From positions 1,426,001 through 1,490,000 of the forward strand of contig NZ_CP082269.1 in assembly GCF_019880405.1 (NCBI RefSeq): a stretch of 64,000 nt of DNA. Reading direction: 5' to 3'. Source of the stretch: Enterobacter sp. C2 (GTDB lineage Bacteria; Pseudomonadota; Gammaproteobacteria; Enterobacterales; Enterobacteriaceae). Below are positions 34,931 through 45,830 of this stretch, piece after piece. The position numbers and the translations under genes are program-made. The stretch's first letter is position 1; every line of letters begins with the position of its first letter. The notes beneath the pieces are model-generated. The model was not told the DNA's origin. It saw only the letters and a program-made list of their open reading frames with translations, and ran no database searches.

Positions 34931-36214
34931 ATGGAATCCCTGACGTTACAACCTATTGCGCGCGTAGATGGCATCATTAATCTGCCTGGTTCTAAGAGTG
35001 TCTCGAACCGCGCTCTGCTGCTGGCAGCGCTGGCACACGGCACCACCGTCCTCACTAACCTGCTGGACAGCGATGACGTGCGCCATATGCTCAATGCGCT
35101 GAAAGCGTTAGGCGTTCATTACACGCTCTCTGACGATCGTACCCGCTGTGAAGTCACCGGCAACGGCGGCGCGTTACGCTCTGCTGAAGAGGTTGAGCTG
35201 TTTCTCGGCAATGCCGGTACCGCGATGCGTCCGCTAGCGGCTGCCCTGTGTCTCGGCAGCAGCAACATTGTGCTGACTGGCGAACCGCGCATGAAAGAGC
35301 GCCCGATTGGCCATCTGGTGGATGCGCTGCGTCAGGGCGGAGCCCAGATCGACTATCTTGAGCAGGAGAACTACCCCCCGCTGCGCCTGCGCGGTGGCTT
35401 TACTGGCGGCCAGGTGGCGGTAGACGGCAGCGTCTCAAGCCAGTTCCTTACCGCGCTGCTGATGACTGCGCCGCTGGCATCAAAGGACACGGAGATCGCC
35501 ATTAAAGGCGATCTGGTTTCAAAACCCTACATTGATATCACGCTGCATCTGATGAAGACCTTTGGCGTCGAGGTTGAGAACCAGCAGTACCAGCGTTTTG
35601 TGGTGCGCGGCGGGCAGCAGTACCGCTCTCCGGGGCACTATCTGGTAGAGGGCGATGCCTCGTCCGCCTCCTATTTCCTCGCTGCGGCGGCCATTAAAGG
35701 CGGCACGGTGAAGGTGACAGGTATCGGGCGCAACAGCGTGCAGGGCGATATTCGCTTTGCCGACGTGCTGGAGAAGATGGGCGCGACCGTGACCTGGGGC
35801 GAGGATTACATCGCCTGCACCCGCGGTGAGCTGAAAGCGATTGATATGGATATGAACCATATTCCGGATGCGGCGATGACGATTGCCACTACCGCGCTGT
35901 TTGCCAGCGGGACGACCACGCTGCGCAACATCTATAACTGGCGGGTGAAAGAGACCGATCGCCTGTTTGCCATGGCGACCGAGCTGCGCAAGGTGGGGGC
36001 AGAGGTGGAAGAGGGCGAGGATTATATCCGCGTCACGCCGCCTGCGGCGTTGCAGGAGGCGTCCATTGCCACCTATAACGATCACCGGATGGCGATGTGC
36101 TTCTCGCTGGTGGCCCTGTCGGCGACGCCGGTGACGATCCTTGATCCGAAGTGTACTGCAAAAACCTTCCCGGACTATTTCGACCAGCTGGCGCGTATTA
36201 GCACCTTCGCATGA
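34931..36214 (+). CDS. aroA: EPSP synthase
   Basis: This 427-residue enzyme joins shikimate 3-phosphate and phosphoenolpyruvate in the chorismate pathway. [17 protein letters not shown] and [17 protein letters not shown] are intact, including the glycine of NAGTAMRP that keeps class I enzymes glyphosate-sensitive. The tail (STFA) is slightly different from E. coli. Downstream, only 184 bp separate it from cmk; E. coli has ycaL there. Confidence 0.98.
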   Translation: MESLTLQPIARVDGIINLPGSKSVSNRALLLAALAHGTTVLTNLLDSDDVRHMLNALKALGVHYTLSDDRTRCEVTGNGGALRSAEEVELFLGNAGTAMRPLAAALCLGSSNIVLTGEPRMKERPIGHLVDALRQGGAQIDYLEQENYPPLRLRGGFTGGQVAVDGSVSSQFLTALLMTAPLASKDTEIAIKGDLVSKPYIDITLHLMKTFGVEVENQQYQRFVVRGGQQYRSPGHYLVEGDASSASYFLAAAAIKGGTVKVTGIGRNSVQGDIRFADVLEKMGATVTWGEDYIACTRGELKAIDMDMNHIPDAAMTIATTALFASGTTTLRNIYNWRVKETDRLFAMATELRKVGAEVEEGEDYIRVTPPAALQEASIATYNDHRMAMCFSLVALSATPVTILDPKCTAKTFPDYFDQLARISTFA

Positions 36215-36324
36215 TTATCGCTGCCGCATCCTGCGATGCGGCATTTCCTTACGTTTTCTCACACTCATCCCTGCCCATTTCTTCTACACTCTGTCTCATT
36301 AATTCCGTAATTTACACGCAAAGA

Positions 36325-36353
36325 TAACAGTTGCGTACGTTGGCGCGTATAAT
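36325..36353 (+). promoter_or_regulatory. Candidate cmk promoter
   Basis: A perfect TATAAT at 36348-36353 follows a weak -35 (TAACAG, 36325-36330) by 17 bp, 45 bp upstream of cmk. The promoter may also serve rpsA. Confidence 0.5.
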
Positions 36354-36398
36354 GCGCGGCGTTTACGTTCATGGTAAGCCTTTAATAAGGAGCAAAAG

Positions 36399-37082
36399 AT
36401 GGCGGCAACTGCCCCGGTAATCACCATTGATGGGCCAAGCGGTGCGGGCAAAGGGACTCTGTGCAAGGCGATGGCGGAAGCGCTGCAGTGGCATCTTCTC
36501 GACTCGGGTGCGATCTATCGCGTGCTGGCGCTGGCTGCGCTGCATCATCACGTTGACGTTACCTCGGAAGAGGTGCTGGTCCCGCTGGCTGCACATCTCG
36601 ACGTACGCTTTGTATCCACCAACGGCCAGCTAGAGGTGATCCTTGAGGGCGAAGACGTGAGCGGTGAGATCCGTACCCAAGAAGTGGCGAACGCCGCATC
36701 CCAGGTGGCCGCGTTTCCTCGTGTACGTGAGGCGCTGCTGCGTCGCCAGCGTGGGTTCCGTGAGCTGCCCGGCTTGATCGCCGACGGTCGCGACATGGGT
36801 ACGGTGGTATTCCCCGACGCGCCGGTGAAGATTTTCCTCGACGCCTCCTCGGAAGAGCGCGCGCATCGCCGCATGCTGCAGTTGCAGGAGAAGGGCTTTA
36901 GTGTTAACTTTGAACGCCTTTTGGCCGAGATCAAAGAACGCGACGATCGCGATCGTAATCGCCCCGTAGCGCCGCTGGTCCCCGCTGCCGATGCATTAGT
37001 CCTGGATTCTACCAGTTTAAGCATTGAGCAAGTGATTGAAAAAGCGTTACAATACGCGCGCCAAAAGTTGGCTCTCGCTTAA
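36399..37082 (+). CDS. cmk: Cytidylate kinase
   Basis: This 227-residue kinase phosphorylates CMP and dCMP. The P-loop GPSGAGKGT is at residues 12-20, and [25 protein letters not shown] holds the substrate-binding region. AAGGAG precedes the ATG. It lies 141 bp before rpsA on the same strand, as in E. coli, where cmk transcripts contribute to rpsA expression. Confidence 0.97.
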   Translation: MAATAPVITIDGPSGAGKGTLCKAMAEALQWHLLDSGAIYRVLALAALHHHVDVTSEEVLVPLAAHLDVRFVSTNGQLEVILEGEDVSGEIRTQEVANAASQVAAFPRVREALLRRQRGFRELPGLIADGRDMGTVVFPDAPVKIFLDASSEERAHRRMLQLQEKGFSVNFERLLAEIKERDDRDRNRPVAPLVPAADALVLDSTSLSIEQVIEKALQYARQKLALA

Positions 37083-37094
37083 AGCGACCGAATT

Positions 37095-37133
37095 TGTAGT
37101 AGCACGATTATGTAGTAGCAAGATTATGTAGTA
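37095..37133 (+). repeat. 16-bp tandem repeat between cmk and rpsA
   Basis: TGTAGTAGCACGATTA (37095-37110) and TGTAGTAGCAAGATTA (37111-37126) are adjacent and differ at one base. A third partial unit TGTAGTA follows at 37127. The array sits just upstream of the structured rpsA leader. Confidence 0.9.
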
Positions 37134-37135
37134 CC

Positions 37136-37216
37136 CCCGCTGCAACGGAGTGACAGCGGGTATGTGAAACAACCCCATCCGGCATGGAGCCAGGTGGACG
37201 TTATATTAACCTGAAG
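37136..37216 (+). promoter_or_regulatory. Structured rpsA leader with weak ribosome site
   Basis: CCCGCTG and CAGCGGG (37136-37160) form one hairpin, CCAT/ATGG a small second one near 37175, and CAGGT/ACCTG (37191-37213) a third. The only Shine-Dalgarno candidate is GAAG at 37213-37216, right after the third stem. This agrees with the E. coli rpsA leader, where folded hairpins and a weak GAAG allow S1 to repress its own synthesis. Confidence 0.7.
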
Positions 37217-37223
37217 ATTAAAC

Positions 37224-38897
37224 ATGACTGAATCTTTTGCTCAACTCTTTGAAGAATCCTTAAAAACAATCGAAACCCGTCCGGGTTCCATCGTTCGTGG
37301 TGTTGTTGTTGCTATCGACAAAGATATCGTACTGGTTGACGCCGGTCTGAAATCTGAGTCTGCCATTCCGGCAGAGCAGTTCAAAAACGCCCAGGGCGAG
37401 CTGGAAATCCAGGTTGGTGACGAAGTTGACGTTGCACTGGATGCAGTAGAAGACGGCTTCGGTGAAACTCTGCTGTCCCGTGAGAAAGCTAAGCGTCACG
37501 AAGCTTGGATCACGCTGGAAAAAGCTTACGAAGACGCTGAGACTGTAGTTGGTGTTATCAACGGCAAAGTTAAAGGTGGCTTCACTGTTGAGCTGAACGG
37601 TATTCGTGCGTTCCTGCCAGGTTCTCTGGTAGACGTGCGTCCGGTACGCGATACGCTGCACCTGGAAGGCAAAGAGCTTGAGTTCAAAGTGATCAAGCTT
37701 GACCAGAAACGCAACAACGTTGTTGTTTCCCGTCGTGCGGTTATCGAGTCTGAAAACAGCGCAGAGCGCGATCAGCTGCTGGAAAACCTGCAGGAAGGCA
37801 TGGAAGTTAAAGGTATCGTTAAGAACCTCACTGACTACGGTGCATTCGTTGATCTGGGCGGCGTTGACGGCCTGCTGCACATCACTGATATGGCATGGAA
37901 ACGCGTTAAGCACCCAAGCGAAATCGTGAACGTTGGCGACGAAATCACTGTTAAAGTGCTGAAGTTCGACCGCGAGCGTACCCGTGTATCCCTCGGCCTG
38001 AAACAGCTGGGCGAAGATCCGTGGGTTGCTATCGCTAAACGTTACCCGGAAGGCACCAAGCTGACCGGTCGCGTAACCAACCTGACCGACTACGGCTGCT
38101 TCGTTGAAATCGAAGAGGGCGTTGAAGGCCTGGTGCACGTTTCCGAAATGGACTGGACCAACAAAAACATCCACCCGTCTAAAGTTGTTAACGTTGGCGA
38201 CGTAGTGGAAGTGATGGTTCTGGATATCGACGAAGAACGTCGTCGTATCTCCTTGGGCCTGAAACAGTGCAAAAACAACCCGTGGCAGCAGTTCGCGGAA
38301 ACCCACAACAAGGGCGACCGTGTTGAAGGTAAAATCAAGTCTATCACTGACTTCGGTATCTTCATCGGCCTGGACGGCGGCATCGACGGCCTGGTTCACC
38401 TGTCTGACATCTCCTGGAACGTTACAGGCGAAGAAGCAGTTCGTGAATACAAAAAAGGCGACGAAATCGCAGCGGTTGTTCTGCAGGTTGACGCAGAGCG
38501 CGAGCGTATCTCCCTGGGCGTTAAGCAGCTGGCAGAAGATCCGTTCAACAACTACGTTGCCCTGAACAAAAAAGGCGCAATCGTAACCGGTAAAGTAACT
38601 GCAGTTGACGCGAAAGGCGCAACCGTAGAGCTGGCCGACGGTGTTGAAGGCTACCTGCGCGCTTCTGAAGCGTCCCGTGACCGCGTTGAAGACGCAACTC
38701 TGGTTCTGAGCGTTGGCGACGAAGTTGAAGCTAAGTTCACCGGTGTTGATCGTAAGAACCGCGCCATCAGCCTGTCTGTTCGTGCTAAAGACGAAGCTGA
38801 CGAGAAAGATGCAATCGCTACTGTTAACAACAAACAGGAAGAAGGCAACTTCTCTAACGCTATGGCTGAAGCGTTCAAAGCAGCGAAAGGCGAATAA
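37224..38897 (+). CDS. rpsA: Ribosomal protein S1
   Basis: This 557-residue protein has six S1/OB domains in tandem, recognisable by repeated V[21 protein letters not shown] blocks. The first two anchor to the ribosome and the others bind mRNA. Length and sequence equal E. coli S1. Codon choice is strongly biased for high expression. The C-terminal tail ([23 protein letters not shown]) is conserved. A hairpin follows before ihfB. Confidence 0.98.
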   Translation: MTESFAQLFEESLKTIETRPGSIVRGVVVAIDKDIVLVDAGLKSESAIPAEQFKNAQGELEIQVGDEVDVALDAVEDGFGETLLSREKAKRHEAWITLEKAYEDAETVVGVINGKVKGGFTVELNGIRAFLPGSLVDVRPVRDTLHLEGKELEFKVIKLDQKRNNVVVSRRAVIESENSAERDQLLENLQEGMEVKGIVKNLTDYGAFVDLGGVDGLLHITDMAWKRVKHPSEIVNVGDEITVKVLKFDRERTRVSLGLKQLGEDPWVAIAKRYPEGTKLTGRVTNLTDYGCFVEIEEGVEGLVHVSEMDWTNKNIHPSKVVNVGDVVEVMVLDIDEERRRISLGLKQCKNNPWQQFAETHNKGDRVEGKIKSITDFGIFIGLDGGIDGLVHLSDISWNVTGEEAVREYKKGDEIAAVVLQVDAERERISLGVKQLAEDPFNNYVALNKKGAIVTGKVTAVDAKGATVELADGVEGYLRASEASRDRVEDATLVLSVGDEVEAKFTGVDRKNRAISLSVRAKDEADEKDAIATVNNKQEEGNFSNAMAEAFKAAKGE

Positions 38898-38950
38898 GTT
38901 ACCCTCGGGTAGCTTGACAGATTACAAGATTAGTCCTGTAATCAATAACA

Positions 38951-38972
38951 AAGGGCGGCTACGGCCGCCCTT
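38951..38972 (+). terminator. rpsA terminator
   Basis: AAGGGCGGC and GCCGCCCTT form a perfect 9-bp stem with a TACG loop. The following T-run is short (TTGTCT), so some read-through into ihfB is possible. Confidence 0.8.
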
Positions 38973-39022
38973 GTCTAATCTGCTGTTAGTGAATATTCCT
39001 GATTAAGGAAACCGGAGGAATC

Positions 39023-39310
39023 ATGACCAAGTCAGAATTGATCGAAAGACTTGCAAGCCAACAATCTCACATTCCGGCTAAGTCTGTAGAAGACGCCGTG
39101 AAAGAGATGCTGGAGCATATGGCCTCGACCCTGGCCCAGGGCGAGCGCATTGAGATCCGCGGTTTCGGCAGTTTCTCTCTGCACTATCGGGCACCACGCA
39201 CCGGACGTAACCCAAAAACAGGTGATAAAGTGGATCTGGAAGGCAAATATGTCCCACACTTTAAGCCGGGTAAAGAACTGCGCGACCGCGCCAACATTTA
39301 CGAAGAGTAG
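39023..39310 (+). CDS. ihfB: Integration host factor beta subunit
   Basis: This 95-residue HU/IHF-fold protein bends DNA as a heterodimer with IhfA. The arm region ([33 protein letters not shown]) includes the intercalating proline. The C-terminus EE differs from the E. coli ending, giving one extra residue. GGAGGA precedes the ATG. A terminator follows within 60 bp. Confidence 0.98.
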   Translation: MTKSELIERLASQQSHIPAKSVEDAVKEMLEHMASTLAQGERIEIRGFGSFSLHYRAPRTGRNPKTGDKVDLEGKYVPHFKPGKELRDRANIYEE

Positions 39311-39350
39311 GTTTTACGCCGTACCGGCGAAGACGTACTTCTCTGAAGAG

Positions 39351-39371
39351 AGCACCTGCGGGTGCTTTTTT
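39351..39371 (+). terminator. ihfB terminator
   Basis: AGCACC and GGTGCT pair around TGCG and are followed by TTTTTTC. Confidence 0.85.
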
Positions 39372-39485
39372 CATTTCTGTCGTTCGCGATTTTTCTATCG
39401 CTTCTGAAGCTGCCTCGTAAAACCGAAAAGCCATAGCCGACAGCGCCGCCCGATGCCTGCATACTCGCGGCACAAGGAGGTGGCT

Positions 39486-41744
39486 ATGAGTCTGCCCGCC
39501 GTTGCATTTTGTCTGATTACTGCCGTTTTGCCCCTGCTATGGCTTCCGGCCCTGCCAGAGATCAGTGGCATCGTGGCTATTATTGTTGCTGGCTGCCTGT
39601 TAGGGGGCTGGCCACGAGCTCGCTGGCTGACGCTGTGGCTGCTTTTTTTCGCCTGGGGAGTGCTGGCCGCGCAGGAGGCCGTCTGGCCAGCAAAATCGCT
39701 GCCGGGGGCAACCCAGCGGGCGGTGGTGAAGATGGTCGCCACCGACGGTATGACCGCCCACCGGGGTATTATCGAGCAGCTGGACGGCAGGCGGCTCTTC
39801 CCTGCGCCGGGGATCAGACTGTACGGTCAGTATCTGCCTCAGCCAGGCTGTGCCGGACAGCGCTGGGAGATGACGCTGAAAGTGCGCGCCGTACACGGAC
39901 AGCTTAACGATGGCGGCTTCGATACCCAGCGCTACGCTATAGCCCAGCATCAGCCCGTAAGCGGGCGGTTTATTCATGCCACGCCGATCGATCTTCGCTG
40001 CGACCTGCGCGCCCGCTATCTTGCCTCTCTGAGCGAGACGCTGGCACTTTACACGTGGCGACCGGTCATGCTGGGGCTAGGCATGGGGAAGCGCGCCGCG
40101 CTAAGCGCCGATGTTAAAGCCCTGATGCGCCAGACCGGCACCGCGCACCTGATGGCCATCTCCGGGCTGCATATTGCCCTGGCGGCGTCTTTGGGCTGGC
40201 TGCTGATGCGCGCCCTACAGTTTTTCTTGCCTGGCAACAGGATCGGCTGGCGGCTGCCGCTGCTGTTTGGTCTTGCCTGCGCGGTTTACTATGCCTGGCT
40301 TACCGGTATGCAGCCGCCAGCCCTGCGTACGACGGTGTCCCTCGTTGTCTGGGGCGCGCTGCGCCTCTCGGGTCGACAGTGGTCGCCCTGGCAGGTCTGG
40401 CTCTGCTGCGTAGCCGCGCTCCTGTTTATCGATCCCGTAGCTATTCTCTCCCAGAGCCTGTGGCTCTCCGCGTTTGCCGTCGCCGCGCTGATCTTCTGGT
40501 ATCAGTGGCTGCCGCTGCCGCACCTGCCAGGAGGGCGCATTGCGCGCAGCGTCGTGAGCCTGCTGCATTTGCAAGCGGGCATGATGATCCTCCTCCTGCC
40601 CATTCAGGTAACCATTTTTCATGGCATCAGCCTGACCTCAATCGTTGCCAATCTCATTGCTGTACCGCTGGTGACCTTTGTCACCGTGCCGCTGATCCTC
40701 ACTGGCATGCTGCTGCACCTGAGCGGCCCCGCAATCGTCGAGAGCGGCATCTGGCTGCTGGCGGACAGAACCCTGGCGCTGCTGTTTTGGTTTTTACGTC
40801 AGCTGCCTGACGGCTGGTATGACATTGACCAGCGCTGGCAGGGGCTGGTCTGGCTCCCGTGGGTGACCATAGCGCTTTGGCGGCTACGCATCTACACCAA
40901 AGCGCCGTTCCTCGGCCTGGCGATTGTTGTGCTGCTGGCGCTGCCGCGCAACCGTGCTGCCCGCAGCGATGAGTGGGCCGTACACATGCTGGACGTAGGG
41001 CAGGGGCTGGCGATGGTTATTGTCCGCAATCAGCGCGCCATGCTCTATGACACCGGACTGGCGTGGCCGGGCGGGGACAGCGCCCAGCAGCTGATCGTTC
41101 CCTGGCTACGCTGGCATCATCTCAAACCTGATGGCGTTATCCTGAGCCACGAACACCTCGATCACCGGGGCGGACTGGAGACGCTGCAAAAAGCGTGGCC
41201 GGAGATGAACGTGCGCAGTCCGCTGGGGTGGGGCGGACATCTGCCCTGTTTTCGCGGCCAGCGCTGGCAGTGGCAGGGTCTTAACTTTGCCGTACACTGG
41301 CCGCTGGCGGGGGAGGTGGCGAAAGGAAACAACGGCTCCTGCGTCGTTAAGGTCGATGATGGTCAACAGAGCATCCTGCTTACCGGTGATATCGAAGCCC
41401 CTGCCGAGCAGCGCATGCTGAGCCGCTACTGGCAGCATCTACAGGCTACACTTATCCAGGTTCCCCACCACGGGAGCAGCACCTCTTCGTCGCTGCCGCT
41501 GATCCAACGGGTCAACGGCGAGGCGGCGCTGGCCTCCGCCTCGCGCTATAACGCCTGGCGACTCCCCTCGACAAAGGTGATACGTCGCTACCGGCAGCAG
41601 GGCTACCGCTGGTACGACACACCGCACGCGGGGCAAACAAGCATCTATTTTTCCACCAAAGGCTGGAAGATCCTCAGCCTGCGCGAACAACTTTTCCCCC
41701 GCTGGTATCATCAGCGGTTTGGCGTCCCTGCAGATAACGGGTAG
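39486..41744 (+). CDS. ycaI: ComEC/Rec2-family DNA channel protein (YcaI)
   Basis: This 752-residue protein has the ComEC layout: N-terminal helices and an OB-like domain, a competence core (GTAHLMAISGLHIALAASLGWLL, WLTGMQPPALRTTVSLVVWGAL), and a C-terminal metallo-beta-lactamase domain with DVGQGLAMVI and SHEHLDHRGG. ComEC forms the inner membrane channel for DNA uptake in competent bacteria; in enterobacteria it is intact but natural transformation is rarely seen. The start at 39486 follows a strong AAGGAGG; an ATG 33 bp upstream would place that site inside the gene. msbA follows after 36 bp. Confidence 0.93.
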   Translation: MSLPAVAFCLITAVLPLLWLPALPEISGIVAIIVAGCLLGGWPRARWLTLWLLFFAWGVLAAQEAVWPAKSLPGATQRAVVKMVATDGMTAHRGIIEQLDGRRLFPAPGIRLYGQYLPQPGCAGQRWEMTLKVRAVHGQLNDGGFDTQRYAIAQHQPVSGRFIHATPIDLRCDLRARYLASLSETLALYTWRPVMLGLGMGKRAALSADVKALMRQTGTAHLMAISGLHIALAASLGWLLMRALQFFLPGNRIGWRLPLLFGLACAVYYAWLTGMQPPALRTTVSLVVWGALRLSGRQWSPWQVWLCCVAALLFIDPVAILSQSLWLSAFAVAALIFWYQWLPLPHLPGGRIARSVVSLLHLQAGMMILLLPIQVTIFHGISLTSIVANLIAVPLVTFVTVPLILTGMLLHLSGPAIVESGIWLLADRTLALLFWFLRQLPDGWYDIDQRWQGLVWLPWVTIALWRLRIYTKAPFLGLAIVVLLALPRNRAARSDEWAVHMLDVGQGLAMVIVRNQRAMLYDTGLAWPGGDSAQQLIVPWLRWHHLKPDGVILSHEHLDHRGGLETLQKAWPEMNVRSPLGWGGHLPCFRGQRWQWQGLNFAVHWPLAGEVAKGNNGSCVVKVDDGQQSILLTGDIEAPAEQRMLSRYWQHLQATLIQVPHHGSSTSSSLPLIQRVNGEAALASASRYNAWRLPSTKVIRRYRQQGYRWYDTPHAGQTSIYFSTKGWKILSLREQLFPRWYHQRFGVPADNG

Positions 41745-41780
41745 AATATGCGGCTATTTCAACAAGTGCTGGTTTTTTGA

Positions 41781-43529
41781 ATGCATAACGACAAAGATCT
41801 CTCTACGTGGCAAACGTTCCGCCGCCTCTGGCCAATGATTGCACCTTTCAAAGCGGGTCTGTTCGTGGCGGGGGTCGCGCTGATCCTTAACGCAGCCAGC
41901 GATACCTTTATGCTATCGCTTCTCAAACCGCTGCTCGATGAAGGATTTGGCAAAACGGACCGCTCCGTGCTGCTGTGGATGCCGCTGGTTATCATCGGGC
42001 TGATGATCCTGCGTGGGATCACCAGCTATATCTCAAGCTACTGTATCTCCTGGGTTTCCGGCAAAGTGGTGATGGGCATGCGTCGTCGCCTGTTCAGCCA
42101 CATGATGGGCATGCCCGTCGCCTTTTTTGACAAACAGTCCACCGGGACGCTGCTCTCCCGTATCACCTATGACTCTGAGCAGGTTGCCTCCTCCTCATCC
42201 AACGCGCTGATTACCGTCGTGCGTGAAGGGGCGTCAATTATCGGCCTGTTTATCATGATGTTCTACTACAGCTGGCAGCTGTCGGTGATCCTGATCGTAC
42301 TGGCCCCGATCGTCTCGATTGCCATTCGCGTGGTATCGAAGCGTTTTCGTAACATCAGCAAGAACATGCAGAATACGATGGGGCAGGTGACCACCAGCGC
42401 AGAGCAGATGCTGAAGGGCCACAAAGAGGTGCTGATGTTTGGCGGCCAGCAGGTGGAAACCGAGCGCTTTGACAAGGTGAGCAACAAGATGCGCCTGCAG
42501 GGGATGAAGCTGGTCTCCGCCTCCTCAATCTCCGATCCCATCATTCAGCTGATTGCCTCTCTGGCGCTGGCCTTTGTGCTCTATGCGGCGAGCTTCCCCA
42601 GCGTAATGGAGACTCTGACCGCCGGGACCATTACCGTGGTCTTCTCCTCGATGATTGCCCTGATGCGTCCGCTGAAGTCGCTGACCAACGTTAATGCCCA
42701 GTTCCAGCGCGGCATGGCTGCCTGTCAGACGCTGTTTGCCATTCTCGATAGCGAGCAGGAGAAAGACGAAGGCAAGCGCGACATTGAGCGTGCCGAAGGC
42801 AACCTGGAGTTCCGCAACGTCACCTTTACCTATCCTGGGCGTGAAACCCCGGCGCTGCGTGACATCAACCTGAACATCGCCGCAGGCAAAACCGTGGCGC
42901 TGGTGGGTCGTTCAGGCTCGGGTAAATCGACGCTGGCCAGCCTGATCACCCGCTTTTACGACACCGACAGCGGCGAGATCCTGCTGGACGGCCACGATCT
43001 GCGCGAATACAAGCTGCACTCGCTGCGTAATCAGGTGGCGCTGGTATCGCAAAACGTGCACCTGTTTAACGACACGGTGGCGAATAACATCGCCTACGCG
43101 CGTACGGAAGAGTATAGCCGGGAGCAGATCGAGACCGCTGCCCGCATGGCCTATGCCATGGACTTTATTAGCAAGATGGATAACGGCCTCGATACCATTA
43201 TCGGCGAGAACGGCGTGCTGCTCTCCGGCGGCCAGCGCCAGCGTATCGCTATCGCCCGTGCCCTGCTGCGCGACAGCCCGATCCTGATCCTCGACGAGGC
43301 CACCTCAGCGCTGGATACCGAGTCTGAACGCGCTATCCAGGCCGCGCTGGACGAGCTGCAGAAAAACCGCACCTCGCTGGTGATCGCTCACCGTCTCTCT
43401 ACCATTGAGAAGGCGGACGAGATCGTGGTCGTTGAAGATGGCCGCATCGTTGAGCGTGGTAGCCATGGTGAACTGCTGGCTCAGCAGGGTGTTTATGCCC
43501 AGCTGCATAAGATGCAGTTTGGCGCATGA
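41781..43529 (+). CDS. msbA: MsbA, lipid A-core flippase
   Basis: This 582-residue ABC half-transporter flips lipid A-core across the inner membrane as a homodimer. Six membrane helices are followed by Walker [10 protein letters not shown], signature LSGGQRQR and Walker [13 protein letters not shown]. The length equals E. coli MsbA. Its stop overlaps the lpxK start by 4 bp (ATGA), coupling flippase and lipid A kinase synthesis. Confidence 0.98.
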   Translation: MHNDKDLSTWQTFRRLWPMIAPFKAGLFVAGVALILNAASDTFMLSLLKPLLDEGFGKTDRSVLLWMPLVIIGLMILRGITSYISSYCISWVSGKVVMGMRRRLFSHMMGMPVAFFDKQSTGTLLSRITYDSEQVASSSSNALITVVREGASIIGLFIMMFYYSWQLSVILIVLAPIVSIAIRVVSKRFRNISKNMQNTMGQVTTSAEQMLKGHKEVLMFGGQQVETERFDKVSNKMRLQGMKLVSASSISDPIIQLIASLALAFVLYAASFPSVMETLTAGTITVVFSSMIALMRPLKSLTNVNAQFQRGMAACQTLFAILDSEQEKDEGKRDIERAEGNLEFRNVTFTYPGRETPALRDINLNIAAGKTVALVGRSGSGKSTLASLITRFYDTDSGEILLDGHDLREYKLHSLRNQVALVSQNVHLFNDTVANNIAYARTEEYSREQIETAARMAYAMDFISKMDNGLDTIIGENGVLLSGGQRQRIAIARALLRDSPILILDEATSALDTESERAIQAALDELQKNRTSLVIAHRLSTIEKADEIVVVEDGRIVERGSHGELLAQQGVYAQLHKMQFGA

Positions 43530-44503
43530 TAGCCCGCATCTGGTCAGGCGAATCACCGCTGTGGCTACTGCTGCTGCCGCTCTCCTGGCTCTATGGCCTG
43601 GTGAGCGGGGCAATCCGTCTCTGCTACCGGCTGGGCATTAAAAAAGCCTGGCGCGCGCCGGTGCCGGTGGTGGTCGTGGGTAATCTCACGGCGGGCGGCA
43701 ACGGCAAAACGCCGGTGGTGATCTGGCTGGTTGAGCAGCTGCGGCAGCGCGGCGTACGGGTTGGCGTGGTCTCTCGCGGCTACGGCGGTAAGGCGGATAG
43801 CTATCCGCTGGTGCTGGACCCACAGACAACCACGGCGCAGGCGGGCGACGAGCCGGTGCTGATCTATCAGCGTACCGGTGCACCGGTAGCGGTCTCCCCG
43901 GTGCGCAGCGACGCGGTGAAAGCCCTGCTGGCCACGCACGATCTCCAGCTTATTGTGACCGACGACGGACTCCAGCACTACCGTCTCGCCCGCGATAAAG
44001 AGATCGTGGTGATCGATGGCGTACGCAGATTTGGCAACGGCTGGTGGCTGCCTGCCGGACCAATGCGCGAGCGGGCCTCCCGTCTGCGCTCCGTCGATGC
44101 GGTGATAACCAATGGCGGTGAGGCGCGGGCGGAAGAGATCCCGATGCGCCTGCAGCCGGGTCTTGCCGTGAACCTCAAGAGCGGCGAGCGCCGCCCGGTT
44201 GATGAACTTCCCGCCGTGGTCGCTATGGCCGGGATTGGTCATCCGCCGCGCTTTTTCCAGACTCTGGCCGACTGCGGCGCAGCGGTAGAGAATACCGTTG
44301 CGCTGGCCGATCATCAGGCGCTCAGCTATTCACAGGTGAGCGGGTTTATTCAACCCGGCCAAACGCTGATAATGACCGAGAAGGACGCGGTCAAGTGCCG
44401 CGCCTTTGCCGACGAGAGCTGGTGGTATCTGCCCGTCGACGCCCGTCTGGAGGGCGATAAACCGGAACGCCTGCTACAGGATCTGCTCACTCTGGTGCGC
44501 TAG
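43526..44503 (+). CDS. lpxK: Tetraacyldisaccharide 4'-kinase
   Basis: This 325-residue enzyme phosphorylates the lipid A disaccharide at the 4' position. The P-loop is [13 protein letters not shown] and the catalytic region includes [12 protein letters not shown]. The N-terminal membrane helix ([18 protein letters not shown]) places it at the inner membrane face. It is about three residues shorter than E. coli LpxK at the end. It lies downstream of msbA in the operon. Confidence 0.97.
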   Translation: MIARIWSGESPLWLLLLPLSWLYGLVSGAIRLCYRLGIKKAWRAPVPVVVVGNLTAGGNGKTPVVIWLVEQLRQRGVRVGVVSRGYGGKADSYPLVLDPQTTTAQAGDEPVLIYQRTGAPVAVSPVRSDAVKALLATHDLQLIVTDDGLQHYRLARDKEIVVIDGVRRFGNGWWLPAGPMRERASRLRSVDAVITNGGEARAEEIPMRLQPGLAVNLKSGERRPVDELPAVVAMAGIGHPPRFFQTLADCGAAVENTVALADHQALSYSQVSGFIQPGQTLIMTEKDAVKCRAFADESWWYLPVDARLEGDKPERLLQDLLTLVR

Positions 44504-44545
44504 CGGCACAGTGCCGACAGCGCCCTGTTAACCACGGGAACCCGT

Positions 44546-45778
44546 ATGTCTGTGCCGCAACTCTCGCTTACCGCCGCCCGTCATCTCCATCTTGCCGCCC
44601 AGGGCCTGCTGAAAAAGCCGCGCCGCCGCGCCAGGCCTGCCGATATTCTGTCTACCATTCAGCGGATGTCACTTCTGCAAATCGACACCATTAATATCGT
44701 GGCCCGCAGCCCCTATCTGGTGCTGTTTAGCCGCCTCGGCGACTACTCGCCGTCATGGCTCGATGAGGCGCTGCGCCGGGGCGAGCTGATGGAGTACTGG
44801 GCGCACGAGGCCTGCTTTCTGCCGCGTGAGGATTTTGCCCTGGTACGCCACCGCATGCTGGCCCCGGAGAATATGGGCTGGAAATATCGAGCGGCCTGGA
44901 TGGATGAGCACGCGGCTGAAATTGAGCAGCTTATTGCCCATGTCCATGAGAATGGCCCGGTGCGCTCGGCGGATTTCGCACATCCGCGCAAAGGCAGCAG
45001 CGGCTGGTGGGAGTGGAAGCCGCACAAGCGACACCTTGAGGGGCTATTTACCGCCGGTAAGGTGATGGTGGTTGAGCGGCGCAACTTTCAGCGCGTCTAC
45101 GATCTGACCCACCGCGTGATGCCCCACTGGGATGATGAGCGGGATCTGCTCTCTCAGGCGGTGGCGGAGGATCGGATGCTGGAGAAGAGCGCCCGCAGCT
45201 TAGGTCTTTTTCGCCCCGCCTGGCTGGCGGACTACTATCGTCTGCGCCAGCCGGCACTGCCCGCGCTGATGGCGCGCTGGCAGGCTGAGCAGAAGGTGGT
45301 GCGCGTAGAGGTTGAGACCCTCGGGGAGGCGTTTGTGCACGCCGACCTGCTGCCCGAGCTTGAGCTGGCGCAGGTGGGCAGGCTGCACGCCACTCACAGC
45401 GCGGTACTCTCGCCTTTCGATCCGGTGGTGTGGGATCGCAAGCGCGCCGAGCAGCTCTTTAACTTTACCTACCGGCTGGAGTGCTACACCCCGGCACCGA
45501 AACGGCAGTATGGCTATTTTGTCCTGCCGCTGCTGCACTGCGGGCAGCTGGTCGGGCGGATGGATGCCAAGATGCACCGTAAAACAGGCGTGCTAGAAAT
45601 TATCGCCCTTTATCTGGAACCGGACATCAAGCTGGGCCGCAGGCTGGAGAGCGGCCTCACAACGGCCATTGAGGATTTTGCCCGCTGGCAGGGCGCGCGG
45701 CGGGTGGTCTGCACACGCCTCCCGGGCGGACTCTTTACCCACAGGCAAGGCGAATGGGAAATTGCCGCTGTGGATTAG
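44546..45778 (+). CDS. ycaQ: YcaQ, DNA glycosylase for interstrand crosslinks
   Basis: This 410-residue protein belongs to the HTH_42/AlkZ-like superfamily. E. coli YcaQ unhooks interstrand crosslinks formed by nitrogen mustards. Tandem winged helices make up the core, and the catalytic Q-x-D motif is visible as Gln45-Ile46-Asp47 in SLLQIDTINIVARSPY. The aspartate variant marks the YcaQ branch, as opposed to QxQ in AlkZ. It starts 43 bp after lpxK and may be in the same transcript. Confidence 0.93.
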   Translation: MSVPQLSLTAARHLHLAAQGLLKKPRRRARPADILSTIQRMSLLQIDTINIVARSPYLVLFSRLGDYSPSWLDEALRRGELMEYWAHEACFLPREDFALVRHRMLAPENMGWKYRAAWMDEHAAEIEQLIAHVHENGPVRSADFAHPRKGSSGWWEWKPHKRHLEGLFTAGKVMVVERRNFQRVYDLTHRVMPHWDDERDLLSQAVAEDRMLEKSARSLGLFRPAWLADYYRLRQPALPALMARWQAEQKVVRVEVETLGEAFVHADLLPELELAQVGRLHATHSAVLSPFDPVVWDRKRAEQLFNFTYRLECYTPAPKRQYGYFVLPLLHCGQLVGRMDAKMHRKTGVLEIIALYLEPDIKLGRRLESGLTTAIEDFARWQGARRVVCTRLPGGLFTHRQGEWEIAAVD

Positions 45779-45830
45779 GGGAATATGATAACATTTAAGG
45801 CATACCACTTTCGGTCCCTCAGGAGGAACT

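Noticed and set aside
37260-38399. 379-codon open frame on the minus strand
   Set aside because: Antisense to rpsA, whose strong codon bias opens the opposite frame.
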